A stretch of DNA of 64,000 nt. Origin: Diphasiastrum complanatum. Its lineage: Eukaryota > Streptophyta > Lycopodiopsida > Lycopodiales > Lycopodiaceae. Under the pieces are notes generated by a model, which was not told the origin of the DNA, did not search any database, and saw only the letters and a program-made list of their open reading frames with translations. Shown piece after piece: positions 58,250-64,000 of this stretch. Position 1 is the first letter of the stretch. Each line of letters opens with the position of its first letter. A program made the position numbers and the translations under genes. The DNA lies in assembly GCA_029204225.1 (NCBI GenBank), contig CM055102.1:29609632-29673631 (forward strand), read 5' to 3'.

Positions 58250-58910
58250 GAGATGACATAACCTAGCCTGTGATAAATCTAATACATAAGCAACTTTGGT
58301 GTATTGTGCTTGTGGAAATTAGTTGCATAGTGATTTTTGACTAAGGCTTACCCAACTAGCCAAGATCACTAAACTAGATTCTATTTTAACACCCAGAAGG
58401 CAGATGGAAATAACAAATTGCAGCTAACTAAGCAGTTAACAAATAAAGCATGCCACAATAAACCAATGAAAAGGAGACAAGAGGAGGCCCGAGCACCTTC
58501 CCTCAAGCTATGCACCTTTCCAAAGGAACACAAGTGAAATGACAAGATAATCTCAAGTCTAGAGAGCAATTTAGCATAATCTGAAAAGTGTTGTGTACAT
58601 GACAAATACCTCTCCTTTTATAGCAAGGAGGGTCTTCCATAAGTATACACTAACTCATGGGATTAGTTTAAAACTAGCCATTCTAGAACTTCTAACTTAG
58701 GACTTAGAACTTTAAAAGTTTCTAGCTTTGAAATTTAAGATAACTTAAGACAAACATTTCTAAGCTTAAGTTTCTTAAGTCTAAGTTCTAATCCTAAGTT
58801 TAAGTTATTTGATTATTTTAAGCTTCTACTCATGGACTTACAAAACACATGCCACGGAGTTTTATTTCTCTTTTTTATTTTGTTTCACTGTGTTTGCATA
58901 GTTGCTAACA
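58250..58910 (-). repeat. LTR-B, second copy, inserted in a copia protease
   Basis: The reverse complement starts TGTTAGCAACTATGC and follows 1,532-2,100 closely (TGGCATGTGTTTTGTAAGTC, CTTATGGAAGACCCTCCTTG, TATAAAAGGAGAGG, GGTGCATAGCTTGAGGGAAG). After about 58,450 it diverges. It sits exactly where the flanking copia protease breaks off (after EDSSTI). Confidence 0.75.
58617..58623 (-). promoter_or_regulatory. TATA box of the inverted LTR-B
   Basis: The minus strand reads CTATAAAAGGAGAGG, a canonical TATAAAA conserved in place with 1,864-1,870. Confidence 0.5.
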
Positions 58911-59775
58911 GATGGTGCTAGAGTCTTCGAGGTAGATTAACTGATCTTTGGTATAAGTTATGTACTTAGTAAACCATTCTCTTCGAGGTGTCATAATCAG
59001 AGGTGTGCTCCTTAAACTTCACCACATTGGTAGAGTTCGGTTGTTGTTGTTGCTGCTTCTTTGCCTCGTTGTAGATTCGGATGCGACACTCCTTGATGCC
59101 GTGGTTCGCCCTCTTACAATATCTACAAAAGAGCTTATTTCTCGGTTCACTGCTCTCTGATTGAGTTTGAGGCTTCTACTACTACTGTTGTTGCACTTGA
59201 TTCTTGCCCTTGAAATTATGCTTCTTCTTGGTGTTATACAGGGCCAAGGACTTGTCTTTAACAGACAGATCACTGGTCTTTCTCCACATTTTTTTTTGAA
59301 AAAGATGATCGATGACCTTTTCAAGAGTCGGGTCAGGTTGAGTGGAGATCATCACAACAAAGTGCTCATAGGACTTTGGTAGAGAAGAAAGCAAGGTCAT
59401 AACAGCATCATCATCTTGAATAACGCATCCTACAGTTGACAATTGATCTAATAAAAATTCAAAACTATTGATGTGAAAAGTGATGTCTGTAGAATCAGAC
59501 ATTTTGAGTGTGAAGGATTTCCTTCTAAGGTGCAACCTTGTGGTTACATCTTGAGTCTCATACAAATTTGATAACAAGTCTAGTGCTTCCTTAGAGGACT
59601 TGCATGTGGTAATGTGAGGTATTTGGGAGTCGGCCAGACTCAGCGTGATCGATGCTAGGGCCTTCTGATCCTTGATCTTCCATGCCTTTGCTAATTGATG
59701 ATCAGCGTCAGACCTATCTACAACATCCCAAAGATCTCTACCTATCAACGTCATCGGAGTTTTAACTTCCATATA
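58911..59775 (-). pseudogene. Copia Gag with CCHC knuckle and protease start (element H)
   Basis: From 59,772: MEVKTPMTLIGRDLWDVVDR, AWKIKDQKALASITLSLADS, TRLHLRRKSFTL, STVGCVIQDDDAVMTLLSSL, PKSYEHFVVMI. It stays open to about 59,182. In the next frame comes CRYCKRANHGIKEC, a CX2CX4HX4C zinc knuckle. Near 58,950 DQLIYLEDSSTI of the protease appears before LTR-B intrudes. A second, shorter copy lies at 60,600-61,254. The 5' LTR and PBS are in place upstream. Confidence 0.87.
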
Positions 59776-59902
59776 TAGAAGTTAGATCCGTTGAACTTGT
59801 CAATAATTCTAACTTCGTTAGATGAGAAACATGAAGAGTTACCAGTAAGAGACATATTGATAGTAATTCAAATAGAACAATCTCTTGGTTTATTGAGCTG
59901 AC

Positions 59903-59914
59903 GCTCTGATACCA
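59903..59914 (-). other. tRNA-iMet primer-binding site of element H
   Basis: The minus strand reads TGGTATCAGAGC three bases after the LTR end (...TTCCCACA GGG). The Gag ATG follows about 130 bp downstream. Confidence 0.85.
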
Positions 59915-59917
59915 CCC

Positions 59918-60510
59918 TGTGGGAACGCGGGAACGACCGGACCTAATCTTCGGATGGAGTTAAGTGCCACGCTCAACTACTGGCAAACTTACATGTAGAT
60001 CGGCATAGAACCCGTTCCAACAAGACTTGCGTTATTCTTGGTCTTTATGTTGGAATTCGATGCTCAGCCTCAAATCCATTCATAAATGAGCATCCTGAAA
60101 GCTGTACAAAAAACAAGAAAAAAAAGGCTCGAATTTTTGAGCAAAAGATCGAAAAATTTATGATCAAATTTTGTAGAATATTTCGATACTAGATTGACTC
60201 AAAAAATCCGTAAGTTTTTGAGTCAGTGTAAATTTTTGAGACATTGTATATTTTTGATATATTGTAAATTCTAATACCGTCGGTTAGAAATCCGATCTGC
60301 GTAAACAGTCCGCTTACTTTGTACATTCAAAGGCGGTTGTAATAAATGAGACAGATAGCATTTAATGCTAATCAGATATATAGCAAGTAGAAGATATTTT
60401 GTAATAGACAAATAAACTATGGATAGGAAGTTAGTTAAGAAATAATCTTCATCAAAAAACTTTTTCTGATTTTTTGAGTTGTTTAGTAGCAAGCGTTATT
60501 ACTCTCAACA
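59918..60510 (-). repeat. LTR-H, 5' LTR of element H
   Basis: The reverse complement runs from TGTTGAGAGTAATAACG to ...GTTCCCACA, with TG...CA ends and the PBS next to it. It has an AT-rich body with repeated CAAAAATTTACA-type words. The upper border rests on the TGTTG match only; no partner LTR is present. Confidence 0.55.
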
Positions 60511-60552
60511 AGCTGAAGTTATTACTTCAAGCAATTGTACTCATTGTTGATA

Positions 60553-60650
60553 TTAATCAGAGTGCAATTTTAATCAGAGTGCAATTTTAGTCCGATATTA
60601 ATTAGAGTGCAATATTAATCCGACTCTAGTGCATTTAGTCAGAGTAGTAT
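60553..60650. repeat. Short tandem repeat of TAATCAGAGTGCAATTTT units
   Basis: Two exact 17-18-bp units at 60,554-60,588 are followed by two or three diverged ones (TTAGAGTGCAATAT, ATCCGACTCTAGTGCA). It ends at the truncated protease of the neighbouring copia copy. Confidence 0.6.
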
Positions 60651-61254
60651 CTTCCTTGAGTATTGTACACTGCTCAAATGGGAAAGTAACAGTGTAGCCC
60701 TCATGAGTTATCTTAGACACTGATAATAGGCTCTTTGATAACTGAGGAACATGAAGGACATTAGAAACACAAATGGACAGATAGTTGTTGAAGTTGATCT
60801 TCATTGCTCCTTTGCCTTCCACACGTATGGTGCTAGAGTCTCCGAGGTAGATAAATTCGTCTCTGCTGTAAGCTCCGTGAGAAGAAAGCAAGGTCATAAC
60901 GGCATCATCATCTTGAATAGAACATCCTACAGCTGATAATTGATTTTGAAGCTATTGATGTGAGAAGTGATTGCAGTAGAATCAGACATTCTAAGAGTAA
61001 AGAACTTCCTTCTAAGATGTAATCTTGTGGTTACATCGTGAGTTTCATAAAGACTTGATAACAAGTCCAGTGCTTCCTTAGAGGTTTTGCACGTGGTAAC
61101 GTGAGATATTTGGGAGTCGGCCAGATTGAGTTTGATACATGCTAGGTCCTTCTGATCTTTGATCCTCCAAGCCTTTGCTTGATCACCATCTTCTGGTTTC
61201 AACTCTGCACCTTCTACTACATCCCAAAGATCTCTATCAGCTCCACAACATTAT
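60600..61254 (-). pseudogene. Copia Gag-protease, second copy of the element H type with internal deletion
   Basis: Gag pieces: DLWDVVEGAELKPEDGDQAK, AWRIKDQKDLACIKLNLADS, THDVTTRLHLRRKFFTLRMS. Then DDDAVMTLLSS runs straight into HGAYSRDEFIYLGDSSTIRV and VLHVPQLSKSLLSVSKITHE of the protease. The rest of Gag, the knuckle and the catalytic D-S-G are deleted. Identity with 58,950-59,775 is high but not complete. Confidence 0.82.
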
Positions 61255-61776
61255 TGACATGTATATTTTGCTATACTTAATCTGATAACAACTTTGTTTT
61301 GTTCTATGTTCAGATTTGTGTCAATACTACTATGCTTTTCTACATTCCGTCTGACTCTCTTATTACTCAATCTGGTAATCAGTTCTTAGCGAATTATTAT
61401 TAGTCTAGCTATTGCGACTAATATTTAGTCTTGCCTTTTGCGATTGATTATCAGTCGAGGTCAGTCTAGCTCTTCGCGAATCATTCGCAGCTAATAATTT
61501 GTCTAGTTGTTCGCAACAAATTATCCTTCTGATGTTTTGTTGCTTAATGTTTGGCTACGTAATCAGATCGACCGTGATTTCTATCACTAACGTTCTGTTC
61601 GTTTCTGATAGGCGTAGTCATGCTTAGGGAAAGAGTAATATAGCTCATTCCGCTGCGCACGAACATTTTCCGTTCGAGTTTGTTTCTCATTCGAGTTTTG
61701 AGTTCGCTTATTTTCATGTTCGTTTCTTTTTGAGCTATTTTAGTTTCTCACACTCACACACCCTCTTTCTCCAACA
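61255..61776 (-). repeat. LTR-I, putative copia LTR
   Basis: The reverse complement starts TGTTGGAGAAAGAGGGTGTG at 61,776. The body is rich in TTCGCGAA, ATTCGCGAAG and GTTCGTGCGCAG palindromic words. The 3' edge near 61,255 is inferred from the start of Gag homology; no clear PBS remains. Confidence 0.5.
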
Positions 61777-62137
61777 AAAGTAATGTATTTCTGCAGACTT
61801 GTTCTAAATGCAATTTTTGTGGAAGTCCTTGAAGATGGCCAAGTCTTCAATGACTTCAAGCTATTAAACTTGACATCTGAACTTTGAAATTATGACAAGA
61901 TTGGTTACCCTTTGCTGGAGATCAACTGGAAGTCCGTTGTAGACGTTCTTCAAATAAATTGGCTATCTAAGTTTGTGATTCTTGCAGGTATCATATGAGT
62001 AGACGTAGAACCAAAGTTGGTTTCACCTGACCCTAGATCAATGATCAATAAACATGCAGGAAGAATCATGAAATAGAAATTAGTCACTCACCAAGGAGGC
62101 AACTGTAGGCTTAAGTTCCAACACTGCGGAGCAACCT
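61777..62137. other. Interval without recognised features
   Basis: No motif or homology to the rest of the window was found. Confidence 0.35.
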
Positions 62138-62847
62138 ATCAAGCCGAGGGAAAACAACAAAAGTGTCAACTTGGGTACTTTCTTTGAAAGAAGTGACCCA
62201 AGTGCCTTTTTTTTTTTCCGACCAAACAAGTATTTCAGAATTCGTCGGTCTATCTGCAGCCATAACAGACACTGATTTTCCATTTTATCACCTCTACAAA
62301 TTTTGACCCTGTTCAGATTCTCTGAAAACTCCCTGATATATTGTCAAAATCCATTGTTTTCCAACCAAATCTTGGTCTTAGAATTCGCCGACTTCACTGA
62401 GGCTAAATCTATCAAAGATCAGTCCTCCAACAGCTCCGCGAATTCTATCTCAAAGATTTAGCCTGTTTTATGTCGAAAAAAAATACCTTTTTCACTATTT
62501 CCCTTGTCTGTCAATGAAACCTTTGTATCAGAAATCGCCAGTCATACCAAGAAATTGCCCACAGAGAGAATGATTTCTCTGTACCCTCTGCGAATTCTAT
62601 CCCAAATTTTTTTCTTCCAAAAAACATAAAAATCAGTATTTTGACAAAAAGCACCCCCAGTCAGAATTCGTGAGTACTGCAGTTGGATTCATCTGATTGT
62701 CCACGATTTCTAGTACTATCCACGAATTCTATTCCAATTTTTGTCCAAAATCTTCCATTTTGCAAGACAAATACTCTTTTTTACTTTTTGGCCAAGTACA
62801 GTACTGCTCTGATCATCTGTACTATTACTAGCTTCTCATACTGCATC
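62138..62847 (+). repeat. Leader/LTR-like region of family D, copy 2
   Basis: Aligned with 9,462-10,179: GTGTCAACTTGGG, GAAAGAAGTGACCCAAGTG, CTGCAGCCATAACAGA and CCAAATCTTGGTCTTAGAAT occur in the same order. GAATTC is present at 62,238, 62,381, 62,440, 62,592, 62,664 and 62,724. Confidence 0.65.
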
Positions 62848-63486
62848 ATGTCTCGAGATTGTGCTGGATCTTCCAATCTGGCTCCTCCACGACTAGAACG
62901 TAGAATTTCACGTATCGATGCCCCAAAGTACGATGGAGAATCTGACTCAATTAGATTTCTCCAAGACTTTGATATTGCATGCCGTTTCTATGGAGATACT
63001 TTTAAAACCGAAAAGCTCCGACTATTCCCGATGGTACTTTATTGAACAGCCAAAGAGTGGTATCTCAACCTTGAAGCTCGTGTTTTTACTTCCTGGACTA
63101 CCCTCAAGGACGCTCTCAAAAAGCGTTTCAAACCATCCAAACTGACTCAGAGCCCATTCATCCAAATCACCCATATCAAGATGCATCGCGAAGAGTCGGT
63201 TCGAAACTACATTGAGCGTTTTAAACGTCTCAAAGTAGGTGTTGACAAAAATATCACTGAACGTATGGCCATCAAATTGTTCTTGGTTGGACTGCCTAAA
63301 AACATCTGCCGTGAACTAAAACCAGTTGACCTTTATGATCAACTTAAGGACATAATGAATGATGCTATCTATGAAGAAGAAGAAGGTTCTGATGACGATT
63401 TTGATAATCGTGAAAAGAAATTTAAGAATTCTGAACATCTTAATCACCCGAAGCATGAACATACCGCCCAATATTCCGAACTTCCC
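62848..63486 (+). pseudogene. Family D gag (Ty3/gypsy-type), copy 2
   Basis: It starts MSRDCAGSSNLAPPRLERRI and SRIDAPKYDGESDSIRFLQD, then EKLRLFPMVLY and a TGA (GGA in copy 1), AKEWYLNLEA, WTTLKDALKKRFKPSK, ESVRNYIERFKRLK, LVGLPKNICRELKPVDLYDQ and an acidic linker. It breaks off before the zinc knuckle, where a copia RT begins at about 63,487. It keeps the frame around LFLVGLPK that copy 1 has lost. Confidence 0.82.
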
Positions 63487-64000
63487 TTGAAGTGCATCAA
63501 CTTGATGTGCAAATAGCTTATCTGAATGGAATTATACAAGAAGACATCTACATGATCCAGCCCAAAGTGTTCTGGAAGGTATGAAGAATCATGTTTGTAA
63601 ACTCCATAAGGCACTTTACGGCTTGAAACAGTCTGCCAGAGCTTGGTTTCAGAGGATCAACACATTCCTCGTCGAACAAGGTTTCCAACCAAGCACTACT
63701 GATTGCAACATCTATTCCAAGTTGGTGCATCAATCCTTCATTATCATCACCTTATATGTGGATGATACGTTGCTTTTTAGCAACAACACCAATTTGGTCA
63801 AGGATTCTAAACAGATGTTGTTTTCTGAGTTCGACATGACTAATCTGGGCGAAGCTCTCTTCAATCTGGGCATTCAGATCCATAGAGACAGAGTGAGATG
63901 ACTGATCTATATCACTCAACAAAGGTATCTCCACAATGTTCTTGACAGATACAATCTAATTAACTATAAGTTAGCTCACTCACCGATGGATCCAGGCCTG
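63487..64000 (+). pseudogene. Ty1/copia reverse transcriptase, running off the window
   Basis: The plus strand reads EVHQLDVQIAYLNGIIQEDI, KLHKALYGLKQSARAWFQRI, LYVDDTLLFSNN, FDMTNLGEALFNLGIQIHRD, ITQQRYLHNVLDRYN. The active site YVDD is intact. A TGA near 63,583 and another near 63,899 (Arg or Trp positions) interrupt it. The 3' continuation is outside the window. Confidence 0.88.

Overview
This looks like nuclear DNA of a vascular land plant. There are two intron-rich protein genes with GT-AG splicing and plant-only architecture, plus Ty1/copia and Ty3/gypsy remnants carrying the plant iMet-tRNA primer-binding site (TGGTATCAGAGC). I also see a tRNA-derived SINE-like insertion, hAT-like MITEs, a Helitron-like relic and long microsatellites. 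The clade cannot be fixed from the sequence alone. A fern or another large-genome non-seed vascular plant is my guess, and this is inference. No bacterial-style operon, CRISPR array or rRNA gene is visible.

Layout. 1-13.2 kb is a nested pile of decayed retrotransposons. It holds a copia RNase H end with its LTR; a second LTR family (LTR-B); a minus-strand copia integrase joined in frame to a minus-strand gypsy gag-pol; a copia 3' half with LTR-C; a gag-bearing element (family D) with an odd GAATTC-rich leader; a 5' LTR-C; an 80-bp tandem repeat; and more copia fragments. A compact SINE-like insertion with a perfect 16-bp target duplication lies at 13.8 kb. Gene 1 (14,988-26,343, +) is a GBF-interacting protein 1 (GIP1/DUF1296) homologue. 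I could assemble it as 10 coding exons giving 970 codons with all phases consistent. Its introns carry a 47-bp-arm near-perfect hairpin and a 341-bp hAT-like MITE.

26.3-37 kb is repeat-rich and intergenic. It contains another MITE, TA and CT/CA microsatellites, an LTR, an unrecognised acidic coding relic, a copia gag-integrase relic, a relic with a Helitron-type helicase C-terminus and an endonuclease domain, and a LINE-type DUF4283 fragment. Gene 2 (37,081-44,603, +) is a respiratory burst oxidase homologue (RBOH NADPH oxidase): 15 coding exons, 890 codons, with EF hands, four haem-ligand histidines and FAD/NADPH motifs. Its first intron has a very G-quadruplex-prone tract and an internal 250-bp direct duplication.

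44.6-64 kb is again mobile-element debris: LTRs, copia gag/protease/integrase pieces in both orientations, a plus-strand gypsy pol with a mutated RT active site, a second copy of family D, and a copia RT that runs off the end. The two host genes show no operon-like relation. GIP1 is a transcription co-factor type protein and RBOH a plasma-membrane superoxide producer, and they simply share a repeat-rich neighbourhood. Coordinates of repeat edges are approximate unless a target duplication, PBS or PPT is cited.
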